A DNA stretch of 23,312 nucleotides. Origin: Streptomyces sp. NRRL F-5727. GTDB taxonomy: Bacteria; Actinomycetota; Actinomycetes; Streptomycetales; Streptomycetaceae. The position numbers were made by a program, and so were the translations under genes. The stretch is from contig NZ_JOGX01000085.1 in the NCBI RefSeq assembly GCF_000719555.1, positions 1-23,312 of the forward strand, written 5' to 3'. The notes under the pieces are model-generated. The model saw only the letters and a list, made by a program, of their open reading frames with translations. It was not told the origin of the DNA and did not search any database. How positions within the stretch are numbered: position 1 is the stretch's first letter; each line of letters starts with the position of its first letter. This document shows, piece by piece, positions 6,416 through 12,713 of this stretch.

Positions 6416-6859
6416 ATGACCACCACCCACGAGTCCGAGATCCGGGCGCTTCTGGCGAACCGCGCCGACGCGCAGCAGACCAAGGACATCGACCGGCTCA
6501 TGTCGTTCTACGCCGCCGACGCCGTCTACTACGACGTCGTCCCGCCCCTGCGGTTCACGGGAACCGAGGAGATCCGGCGGAACTTCCTGCGCTGGTTCGA
6601 CGGATACGTCGGCGGGATCACCCTGGAGACCCACGACCTCACGCTCGTGACCAGCGAGGACACCGCGTTCGCGCACATGCTCCACCGCGACTCGGGGGAG
6701 CGGAAGGGCGGTCTCCAGGCCTCGATATGGGTACGGGAGAGCGTCTGCCTCCACCGGTCGAACGGCACCTGGTCGATCACGCACGAGCACATCTCGATCC
6801 CCGTCGACCCGGCCACCATGACGGTCTGGCTTCCGTCCGACAAGGACCAGCTCGCCTGA
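6416..6859 (+). CDS. NTF2-like/SnoaL-like family protein (YybH/SgcJ type)
   Basis: 147 residues, ATG at 6416 with GAAGGAG upstream. The pattern is that of the NTF2-like superfamily: an N-terminal helix pair (EIRALLANRADAQQTKDIDR), YAADAVYYDVVPPL, TGTEEIRRNFLRWFDGY, the central strands ETHDLTLVTSEDTAFAHMLH and the closing strands SIWVRESVCLHRSNGTWSIT with HEHISIP. These cone-shaped proteins bind small hydrophobic ligands and include isomerases, cyclases and non-enzymatic binders; the substrate cannot be read from sequence. The sigma factor upstream carries the same fold as its C-terminal extension, so regulator and regulon may sense or process related ligands (inference). It is the second gene of the wrbA-like unit. 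Confidence 0.8.
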   Translation: MTTTHESEIRALLANRADAQQTKDIDRLMSFYAADAVYYDVVPPLRFTGTEEIRRNFLRWFDGYVGGITLETHDLTLVTSEDTAFAHMLHRDSGERKGGLQASIWVRESVCLHRSNGTWSITHEHISIPVDPATMTVWLPSDKDQLA

Positions 6860-6903
6860 CCGCGTTCACATACGTCATCACTTCACACCGAGGAGCAACG
6901 GTC

Positions 6904-7374
6904 ATGTTCACCAAGAGGAAGAGGTTCGCCGCGGCATCGCTCGCCGCGGTCGCGGTCGGTCTCTGGGCGGTCGAGGGCGCCGGCGCCCAGACCCCGAAGA
7001 AGCCCGAGGTCATTGAAGTCGCGGTCCGCAACGACCAGTACACCGCCGTCGATCTCGGCCCCGCGGGGCCGAGCCTGGGCGACATGGACGTCTACTCCGG
7101 CACCGCCGTCAAGGACGGTCGCAGCATCGGCCGCGGGGGCGGACACTGCCAGGTCATCCACCTGAAGGGCGGGGAAGCGACCTCGCAGTGCCTGATCACG
7201 ATGGAGGTCGAGCAGGGTTCCCTGACGATGCAGTCGCTGTGGACGAAGGGAACGGCCTCCCTCGACATGGCCGTCACCGGCGGCACGGGCGTCTACCGCA
7301 ACGCACGGGGCGTCGCCCGCTTCTGGGACATCGCGACACCGGACGAGCGGGCGCGGATCGAGATCCTCCGCTGA
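6904..7374 (+). CDS. Secreted allene oxide cyclase barrel-like protein
   Basis: 156 residues from the ATG at 6904, chosen for its GAGGAG site and because the peptide then starts with a signal sequence (KRKRFAAASLAAVAVGLWAV, cleavage near GAGA-QT at residue 29). The mature part has the allene-oxide-cyclase/dirigent-like barrel pattern: DLGPAGPSLGDMDVYSGT, then GGGHCQVIHLKGGEATSQCL, and the diagnostic AVTGGTGVYRNARGVARFWD near the C-terminus. Plant relatives cyclise epoxy fatty acids or guide phenoxy-radical coupling; bacterial members are uncharacterised. The two cysteines in the HC...QC segment could form a disulfide outside the cell. It is the last gene of the unit, followed by a strong hairpin. 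Confidence 0.75.
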   Translation: MFTKRKRFAAASLAAVAVGLWAVEGAGAQTPKKPEVIEVAVRNDQYTAVDLGPAGPSLGDMDVYSGTAVKDGRSIGRGGGHCQVIHLKGGEATSQCLITMEVEQGSLTMQSLWTKGTASLDMAVTGGTGVYRNARGVARFWDIATPDERARIEILR

Positions 7375-7385
7375 GGACGACCGAG

Positions 7386-7410
7386 GCCCTGCCGCACGGC
7401 GCGGCAGGGC
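7386..7410 (+). terminator. Hairpin terminator between convergent genes
   Basis: A perfect 10-bp stem, GCCCTGCCGC (7386-7395) with GCGGCAGGGC (7401-7410), and a 5-base loop, 11 bases after the stop at 7374. There is no T-tract, as is common in streptomycetes. It probably serves both this operon and the convergent lipase gene. Confidence 0.75.
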
Positions 7411-7459
7411 AGGCCCTCGCCCCGACCATGAGGAAGCGGCGCGGGACACGGACGTCGGC

Positions 7460-8155
7460 TCACGGTGCGGCGAGCGTGGCGAGGAGCTGTCGGGCGACGT
7501 CGGGGTCGCCGAGGAGGTCGTTGTGGCCCATGTCGGCCACCTGCACGTTGCGCGCGCCCGACAGGGCGGTGCTGCTCGTGGGGAGGATCTGGCCGTCGCC
7601 GGCGGACCAGAACGTGGTGTAGCGGACGTCGCCGGGCGTCTCGTCGCCCTCGTTCAGGCGGGACACCACGTACGAGCCGGGCGTCATGTCCCGGCAGCCC
7701 TGGTCCCACAGCGCGCAGGCCCACGCGAGGCTGGTGCCGTGGTTGGGCCCGGCGAGCGAGACCCAGTTGCGGACCTTGGCCCCGCCGCCGTACTTCACGT
7801 ACCAGCGCGTCGGCAGCGAGCCCAGGCTGTGCGCCACGAGGTCCACCTGGTCGGCCCCGGTCTGCCGAAGGACGTCGTCGACGTAGGCGGCGAGCCGGCC
7901 GGCGAGGACCTCGTTCGTCGACTGCGACGAGTCGTAGCTCCACGCGAAGATCCGGTCGGCGGGCGTCCCGGCGGCGACCAGCCGGTCCGTCAGCGCCCCC
8001 CAGACGCCGGGGCCGGCGTTGCGGCCGTGGACGAACACGACCGGCCGCGGCGCGCCCGCCGAGACGTCCCGGGACGCGGCCTGGGCGGTGGCGGGGAGGG
8101 CGGCCGTACCGGCGAGGAGCACTCCGGCGAGAAGCAGGGTGGCACTGCGGCGCAT
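7460..8155 (-). CDS. Secreted alpha/beta-hydrolase, lipase class 2-like
   Basis: 231 residues, ATG at 8155 with GGAGG 7 bases before. The signal peptide covers about 1-27 (RRSATLLLAGVLLAGTAALP, cleaved after AQA). The hydrolase core shows the oxyanion segment PVVFVHGRN (about 38-46), the nucleophile elbow VAHSLGS with Ser110, LAGPNHG at about 134-140, Asp187 in SAGDGQILP and His211 in MGHNDLL: a full Ser-Asp-His triad in the right order. Cys147 and Cys154 probably form the disulfide seen in EstB/LipA-type streptomycete esterases. It hydrolyses ester substrates outside the cell; chain-length preference is unknown. It is monocistronic and convergent with the ECF41-linked operon. An imperfect inverted repeat, TCTGACG with CGACAGA (8200-8216), lies 45-60 bases upstream and may be an operator. 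Confidence 0.9.
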   Translation of the reverse strand: MRRSATLLLAGVLLAGTAALPATAQAASRDVSAGAPRPVVFVHGRNAGPGVWGALTDRLVAAGTPADRIFAWSYDSSQSTNEVLAGRLAAYVDDVLRQTGADQVDLVAHSLGSLPTRWYVKYGGGAKVRNWVSLAGPNHGTSLAWACALWDQGCRDMTPGSYVVSRLNEGDETPGDVRYTTFWSAGDGQILPTSSTALSGARNVQVADMGHNDLLGDPDVARQLLATLAAP

Positions 8156-8340
8156 GGGTGACCTCCGACGAAGGGCTGCGGGACGGGTCTCACCTTTATC
8201 TGACGCATCGACAGATGTCCTAAACCCCCTACATCACAGCAGACTTACCGTCGGTAGGCCCGGCGCGGCCAGAACGCCACCCGTACGGTCGGCCCGGCGC
8301 CCGCGCCCTCCGGGTACACCGACGCCGTCGGGGTGGCGCC

Positions 8341-8466
8341 GTGCGCGCATGGGCGGCGGCCGCGGGCTTCGTCGGGGCGCTCGCGATCAGCACGGTCGCG
8401 GGCCTCCATCCGGCGGTCCGCGCCTCCCGCCAGTCGCCGACCGCGGCCCTGGCGGCGGGCTGGCAC
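8341..8466 (+). pseudogene. C-terminal scrap of an FtsX/MacB-type ABC permease
   Basis: The frame from 8341 reads FVGALAISTVAGLHPAVRAS followed by RQSPTAALAAGW. This closely resembles the last membrane helix and cytoplasmic end of MacB/FtsX permeases (typically GxxAGLYPAxRAARLSPxEAL). The frame runs on as low-complexity sequence and no transporter part precedes it, so only about 40 of some 400 or more residues survive. It sits in the 444-base gap between the lipase start (8155) and the stop of the next gene (8600), which otherwise shows no gene. Confidence 0.5.
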
Positions 8467-8599
8467 CCGGCCGGTCCGCCGTCCGCACGCTCGACCGGTG
8501 CCACCGGCACGGGCACGCGAACGGCGGACCGCCGGGCTGGAGTGCGTACCGCCGGCGACGAACGGGGACGGAAGGGGGGTGAGGGAGGTGGTTCGCACG

Positions 8600-9328
8600 T
8601 CAGGCACACGGGTCGTGGGATCCGCCGGACGCCTCCCGGACCCATGCGCGCCAGACGTGCCGGGTGTTCGGCACCCCGGGACGTTCGAGAAGCCGGAGGA
8701 CGTAGCCGGCGTGGAGTCGCGCCCACGGGTTGTCCGAGGCCGCGACCTCACCGAGCCTGCGGCGCAGATCCTCCCCGTCGACCGCACGCGCGACACGCAC
8801 GTACTCGCGGTCCTTGCAGCGGTAGGCCCGCTGGACGACGACCTCGACGAGGTCGATGAGCTTCGCCCTGGTCGGCTGCGTGTGGTCGGCGGCGGCGACG
8901 CTCCGGATGAGCGACTGCTTCGTGCCCCACGCCTTCGCGTGCCGTGTCCACTCGCGGGGAAACCGCGCCTCCCACTCCAGGAAGAGAAGCGCATAGGGCA
9001 GCCCCGGCCCGAGGACGTCCTCGCCCACCCACAGCCCTTCGGGCAGGGAACGGCCACACACGTCCCCGTACACCTCGCGCGCCCGCCTGAAGCCCGGCTC
9101 CCGGTACTGCTCGTCCGGACCCAGCGGACTCGTGAGGTGCCACAGTTCGTTGCACCGGTCGCGGGCAGCCCACGTGTTCTTCCTGGCTCCCTCCAGATGC
9201 GCCAGCGCGGCCGCACGCTCCGCGGGGTCGTCGGCCACGAGGCCGAACGCCCAGCCCAACCGGGCGCGCCAGTCCTCGGCTCCACCGCCACCCGACCCCG
9301 CCCCCGTCCCTGCCATTCCGTCGGCCAT
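8600..9328 (-). CDS. Protein of unknown function (242 residues)
   Basis: ATG at 9328. I do not recognise the family. The protein is soluble and mixed alpha-helical, rich in Trp and Arg, with a Gly-rich low-complexity start (residues 6-18) that may mean the true start is a little downstream. Recognisable stretches are DPAERAAALAHLEGARKNTW, LPYALLFLEWEARFPREW and a C-terminal region of helical pairs (LRRRLGEVAASDNPWARLHA, then GYVLRLLERPGV) that looks HEAT-like. No signal peptide, membrane segment or catalytic motif is evident. Third-position GC is high throughout, so it is very probably real. It is followed at some distance by the permease remnant and preceded by the small membrane protein gene on the same strand. 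Confidence 0.7.
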   Translation of the reverse strand: MADGMAGTGAGSGGGGAEDWRARLGWAFGLVADDPAERAAALAHLEGARKNTWAARDRCNELWHLTSPLGPDEQYREPGFRRAREVYGDVCGRSLPEGLWVGEDVLGPGLPYALLFLEWEARFPREWTRHAKAWGTKQSLIRSVAAADHTQPTRAKLIDLVEVVVQRAYRCKDREYVRVARAVDGEDLRRRLGEVAASDNPWARLHAGYVLRLLERPGVPNTRHVWRAWVREASGGSHDPCA

Positions 9329-9432
9329 GCCCGAGATGATCGCTCAGACCGCGGAGCCACGCAGAAGGATTTCCTAGGCAGCACGGAGTCGGTGACGACC
9401 TACAGTCCGTCGCCCCACCCGAAGGTGAGGTT

Positions 9433-9711
9433 TTAGGCGCGCTGAAGTGCGTGACGGCCGTGGTCTCCGTCGGCGTAGGCCCATGCGAGGGCCGCGGCGA
9501 ACCAGAGCAGGAAGACTCCGCTCACGACGCCCAGGGCGACCGTCTTGCCGAACCAGCCCAGGAGCACCAGGCCGACGGTCACGATCGCCGCGCCGATATG
9601 GGCTCCCCCGCAGTCGAGCACCGCGGTCCTCCGCGCCTCTCTGCGACTGGCGCGTTCGGCGGCGAACCGTTCCTCTCGAACGGACTGTGGCTCGTTCTCA
9701 TCGAAGTACAT
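9433..9711 (-). CDS. Small two-helix membrane protein
   Basis: 92 residues from the ATG at 9711, with GGGGAGGG 8-15 bases upstream. The first 33 residues are highly charged (DENEPQSVREERFAAERASR, then REARR) and helical, followed by two hydrophobic helices (HIGAAIVTVGLVLLGWFG and ALGVVSGVFLLWFAAALAWA) and a short polar tail. The basic segment before helix 1 predicts a cytoplasmic N-terminus. No family recognised. The open frame extends upstream to 9897, but the ribosome site and composition favour 9711. It lies 104 bases before the unknown gene on the same strand and could be co-transcribed with it. Confidence 0.75.
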   Translation of the reverse strand: MYFDENEPQSVREERFAAERASRREARRTAVLDCGGAHIGAAIVTVGLVLLGWFGKTVALGVVSGVFLLWFAAALAWAYADGDHGRHALQRA

Positions 9712-9795
9712 CTCAATCCCTCCCCTGTTCGTGACCCTAACCCCGTGTGAACGCCGTGGCGTGGTCGAGGGTCCGTTGGCGGAGCGTGCGCGGCG

Positions 9796-10032
9796 GTGGC
9801 ACGCCTGCGCGCCGCGCAGGTGCTCGCGGTCCAGCGGGTGCTCGCGCGGGCCAACTGGCGGAAGATCGCCGACGGCCGGACCGCCCACGACGTCCACCCC
9901 GAGGCCGTCGCCGATGCCGACCTGGTTCGAGCGGCTGCGCTGACGGGGCTGTACCGCGCGGAGGGCGGCGCAGGCCGTCAGCCGATGCGTTCGGCCAGGG
10001 CGACGATGATGCCCGAGGGGCCGCGGAGGTAG
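9796..10032 (+). pseudogene. Possible small gene or gene remnant (weak)
   Basis: From the GTG at 9796 to about 9960 this frame has near-perfect G/C in third positions and a protein-like sequence (RAAQVLAVQRVLARANWRKI, then HPEAVADADLVRAAALTGLY). After that it runs antisense into the 3' end of the VOC gene and loses this character. Upstream, coding-like composition continues in a different frame from 9747, so a frameshift is possible. No ribosome site is visible and no family is recognised. It is best treated as a remnant. Confidence 0.3.
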
Positions 10033-10415
10033 CAGAGGCGGTAGACGTCCTCGTACCGAGCCACCTGGCCCAGCAGTTCGGCACCGTGGGAGCGCAGCCG
10101 GTCGATGGTGTCGTCGATGTCGTCGACGGCGAACATGACCCGGTGCAGGCCCAGGGTGTTCGGCGGGTTGTGCGCACCGGCGCCGATCGCCTCGGGGGCG
10201 TGATACTGCGCGAGCTCCAGCCTGCCGTGGCCGTCAGGGGTCCGCATCATCGCGATCTCGCTGCGGACGCCGTCGAGTCCGACCGCCTGGTCCGCGAAGA
10301 GGCCCTCGATCCGCATCCTGCCTTCGACTTCCATGCCCAACGCGGTGAAGAAGGCGACGGCGGCGTCCAGGTCCTCGACGACGATGCCGACGTTGTCCAT
10401 ACGCTGAAGCGCCAT
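9978..10415 (-). CDS. VOC (glyoxalase/dioxygenase superfamily) protein
   Basis: 145 residues from the ATG at 10415, preceded by GGGAGAA. Two beta-alpha-beta-beta-beta modules are visible: MDNVGIVVEDLDAAVAFFTA to GRLELAQYH, and LGLHRVMFAVDDIDDTIDRL to GPSGIIVALAE. In a typical VOC protein the first strand carries a metal-binding His (DHVGI); here it is Asn (DNVGI), while Glu in LELAQY, His in LHRVMF and Glu in ALAE remain. Metal binding may therefore be altered. The superfamily includes glyoxalases, extradiol dioxygenases and antibiotic-binding proteins, and this one cannot be assigned further. The longer open frame upstream is not coding. It follows the ester cyclase gene on the same strand after 179 bases. 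Confidence 0.85.
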   Translation of the reverse strand: MALQRMDNVGIVVEDLDAAVAFFTALGMEVEGRMRIEGLFADQAVGLDGVRSEIAMMRTPDGHGRLELAQYHAPEAIGAGAHNPPNTLGLHRVMFAVDDIDDTIDRLRSHGAELLGQVARYEDVYRLCYLRGPSGIIVALAERIG

Positions 10416-10594
10416 GACGGTTCTCCCTCTGCTGTGCGCGACCCTTCGAGAGCACCGGTATACCGAGGACCCACCCGACGGCTCCGTCGCGACACCCGAC
10501 AACCACGCGGCTTCGCGTCCTGTCCAGCGAGGAGGTCTCCCCCGCACGCCCGGCCCGGCCGGATGCGCTCTCGCACCGACCGCAGTCTCCGGGC

Positions 10595-11164
10595 TCAGCC
10601 GGGCGCGTGGTCGTGGGCGGTGGCCGCCGCCCGGGTCGCGGCTGCGGCGATCGTTTCGGCGGCGCGGGCGGCGCGGCCGTCCGCGTGCCAGTCGGCGATG
10701 CGCTGGACGGTGGGGCCGGGGGGAAAGATGCCGAGCTGCCCGAGCAGGGCGAGGTCGTCGCGGACGGCCTCGTGCCGGACGACCTTGCCGTCCCGCAGGT
10801 GCAGGACGTGGACCTGCTCGGAGTCGATCTCGTCGCCGGTGGGCGGGATCGCCTGGAGCAGCTCGCCGTCGCGGTAGTGGACGAAGGGGCCGGTGTGCCG
10901 GCCCCGCATGTGCAGCCGTATCCATACCTGGTCGCCGTCGTGGACGAGGTCGGTGACCGGGAAGCTCAGGTCGGAGAAGGCGGAGCGCAGCCACGCGCCC
11001 GACGCGAGGGCGCCGGCCGGGCCGGGGAGCGAGCAGGCGGCGGGTGAGACGACCGCCTCGCGGTTGGTGAAGTCCTCGTGCACGACCGCTTCGGCCAGCG
11101 CCGCGTCCCCGGTCGCCAGGACCGTGAAGAGACCGCGTGCCGCGTCCTCGGGTGACATTCCCAT
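10595..11164 (-). CDS. Ester cyclase / SnoaL-like polyketide cyclase family protein
   Basis: 189 residues, ATG at 11164 with GAGAGGAA upstream (a second ATG at 11158 is possible). The NTF2-like fold is shown by GLFTVLATGDAALAEAVVHE, DFTNREAV, LRSAFSDLSFPVTDLVHDGD, QVWIRLHMRGRHTGPF and VHVLHLRDGKVVRHEAVRDD, the standard order for SnoaL-like ester cyclases. The C-terminus adds an Ala-rich helix. Members close polyketide rings by aldol condensation or act on unknown small molecules; no polyketide genes are nearby, so the specific activity is unknown. It is divergent from a TetR regulator, 105 bases away, which is its likely controller. Confidence 0.85.
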   Translation of the reverse strand: MGMSPEDAARGLFTVLATGDAALAEAVVHEDFTNREAVVSPAACSLPGPAGALASGAWLRSAFSDLSFPVTDLVHDGDQVWIRLHMRGRHTGPFVHYRDGELLQAIPPTGDEIDSEQVHVLHLRDGKVVRHEAVRDDLALLGQLGIFPPGPTVQRIADWHADGRAARAAETIAAAATRAAATAHDHAPG

Positions 11165-11227
11165 CGGTTCGATTCCTCTCGCTGAGGGGGCGGTTCCCCG
11201 CCCTGACCATATTCAGGTTACACACCG

Positions 11228-11240
11228 CCTATTGAATAGG
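11228..11240. promoter_or_regulatory. Operator-like palindrome CCTATTGAATAGG
   Basis: A perfect 6-bp inverted repeat around a central G, in the 105-base region between the divergent ester cyclase and TetR genes. It overlaps the likely -35 region of tetR (TTGAAT, 11233-11238), so it is the best candidate for the site bound by the adjacent TetR protein to repress both genes. Confidence 0.55.
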
Positions 11241-11257
11241 TCGACAACTTCCTCGAC

Positions 11258-11263
11258 TAGACT
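11258..11263 (+). promoter_or_regulatory. -10 box TAGACT of a probably leaderless tetR transcript
   Basis: TAGACT ends six bases before the ATG at 11270, placing the transcription start on or next to the start codon. No ribosome site lies in between. A TTGAAT -35-like box is at 11233-11238 with a long 19-base spacer. Confidence 0.5.
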
Positions 11264-11269
11264 GGGCCC

Positions 11270-11902
11270 ATGCCGACCACCCCACGCACGTATGTCTCGC
11301 CCCTGCGCGCGCAGGCCGCCGCCCAGACGCGCGAGCGGATCCTCCAGTCGGCGACCCGACTGTTCGCGGAGCACGGCTACGGGCGGGTGACCGTGGCGAA
11401 CATCGCGGACGAGGCGGGCGTCTCCGCCAAGGCCGTCTTCGCGAGCGCCGGAAGCAAGAGCGACCTCCTCAACGAGATCGTCGACACGGCCGTACGGGCC
11501 TCCGGCCACGAGCAGGCCATCGCGGCCGTACTTGCCGCGCCTGACCTGGAGTCGGCCGTCAGCGCACTGGCGCACGGCACCCGGGCGGGCAACGAGAGCA
11601 TGTTCAGCGTGCACGAGGCCATTCACAAGGCGCTGCCGTCACACGAGGACGGCGAGGCCCTGTGGGAGCGCGCCACCGCCGACTACCGTGCCGCCCTCCG
11701 CACCGCCGCGCGCCATCTGCACACCCTGATGGCGTCCGACCGCCGGGGCGGCCGCCGCCCGGAGGAGGAGACGGCGGACCTGCTGTGGTTCTGGTTCGGC
11801 CCTGGCGGATGGCGCACGCTGGTCGTCGAGAACGGCTGGCCCTGGGACCGCGCCGAAGCCTTCCTCCTGCACACCGCGCTCGCCACCCTGCGAACGCCGT
11901 GA
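11270..11902 (+). CDS. TetR/AcrR-family transcriptional regulator
   Basis: 210 residues, ATG at 11270. The N-terminal helix-turn-helix domain is clear: RERILQSATRLFAEHGYGRV, then TVANIADEAGVSAKAVFASA and GSKSDLLNEIVDTAV (about 19-70). The recognition-helix end reads VFASAGSK rather than the usual VYxHFxSK, which suggests a diverged DNA site. The C-terminal two thirds are helical and ligand-binding, with a Trp-rich patch LLWFWFGPGGWRTL (about 165-178). It probably represses itself and the divergent ester cyclase gene (and possibly the VOC gene beyond) through the palindrome at 11228-11240. It is convergent with the AlkB-like pair, with 22 bases between the stops. Confidence 0.9.
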   Translation: MPTTPRTYVSPLRAQAAAQTRERILQSATRLFAEHGYGRVTVANIADEAGVSAKAVFASAGSKSDLLNEIVDTAVRASGHEQAIAAVLAAPDLESAVSALAHGTRAGNESMFSVHEAIHKALPSHEDGEALWERATADYRAALRTAARHLHTLMASDRRGGRRPEEETADLLWFWFGPGGWRTLVVENGWPWDRAEAFLLHTALATLRTP

Positions 11903-11924
11903 TCCCCCGGCCGGGCCGTCACCG

Positions 11925-12713
11925 TCAGGCGGGCGGAAGCAGATCGCTCTCGCTGATGGTGTACGTCAGGGGCGGGTAGGTGAAGTCCGTCTCGTCGTTC
12001 TCACGGCGCCGCAGGCGATAGAACTCGCGCGCCTGCTCCTCGTCCGCCAGGGTGAGGCGCTCGCCCTGGGGGAGGCGGGCGTGTCCCTCGTCGAACCGGA
12101 TCACGGTCTTCGAGGTCCGGAAGGTGACGCCCAGCCAGGGGTTGTCCGGCTCCGGCGCCCGCCCCTGGGAGGCGGCGGGCGCGTCCCACACGATGCGGTG
12201 CCTGAGGCGCCGGTTCGCGTCGACGGAGAACGCGACGACGCTGTGGTGAGCCAGGGGGATCTCGTATCGCTCGTCAGCGGACTCCTTCGACTCGACGATC
12301 AGCTTCCGCTGCGGGTCCGCTTCGGGAAACCGGTAACAGGAGTAGACGGCGATGAACGAGGCGTCGGCCAGGTCGAGGGCCTGGTCGGAGTGGGCGCCCA
12401 TCCTCCGGTAGGCGTTCGTGTAGCTCTCCATCAGGGCGTTGTTGAAGGCGACCGGAATCGCCGCGCGCTCCTGGATCCGCCGCGCCAGGCGTTCGTGCAC
12501 CGGCTGGAAACGCTGTGCCGGGCCGGCGTACCGCGTGGTCGTACGGACCAGGGGCACACCGCCGGTTGCGTCGATCCTGCTCAGCACGGCGCCGGTCCGG
12601 CCCTTTCCCACGTCCTCCAGGTGCGCCGATGCCATCAGCTCGGCGAAGGGGTCCCCCTCGGCCGGGAGCGTGCAGGAGATGATCTCGTCCTGGATCCTAG
12701 ACGCGGGGGGCAC
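11925..12713 (-). CDS. AlkB-like 2-oxoglutarate/Fe(II) dioxygenase, short member of a pair
   Basis: 262 residues from the GTG at 12713 (GGGAG site 6 bases before), overlapping the previous gene by 17 bases. The double-stranded beta-helix signature is readable: FNNALMESYTN (90-100) corresponds to the FN.VL.N.Y of AlkB, GAHSDQALDL gives His108 and Asp110, RHRIVWD gives His172, and LGVTFRTS gives Arg199, in the place of the final Arg of the AlkB RxNLTFR motif. The first Arg of that motif appears to be Trp193. The tail carries EN-x4-F-x9-S (238-254), shared with the partner. AlkB enzymes oxidatively remove methyl groups from nucleic acids or proteins, but this is a divergent member and its substrate is unknown. 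Translation is probably coupled to the upstream gene. Confidence 0.7.
   Translation of the reverse strand: MPPASRIQDEIISCTLPAEGDPFAELMASAHLEDVGKGRTGAVLSRIDATGGVPLVRTTTRYAGPAQRFQPVHERLARRIQERAAIPVAFNNALMESYTNAYRRMGAHSDQALDLADASFIAVYSCYRFPEADPQRKLIVESKESADERYEIPLAHHSVVAFSVDANRRLRHRIVWDAPAASQGRAPEPDNPWLGVTFRTSKTVIRFDEGHARLPQGERLTLADEEQAREFYRLRRRENDETDFTYPPLTYTISESDLLPPA

Noticed and set aside
6416..6859. Polyketide biosynthesis suggested by SnoaL-like and ester cyclase genes
   Set aside because: These folds occur widely outside polyketide clusters, and no ketosynthase, carrier protein or tailoring set is present in the window.
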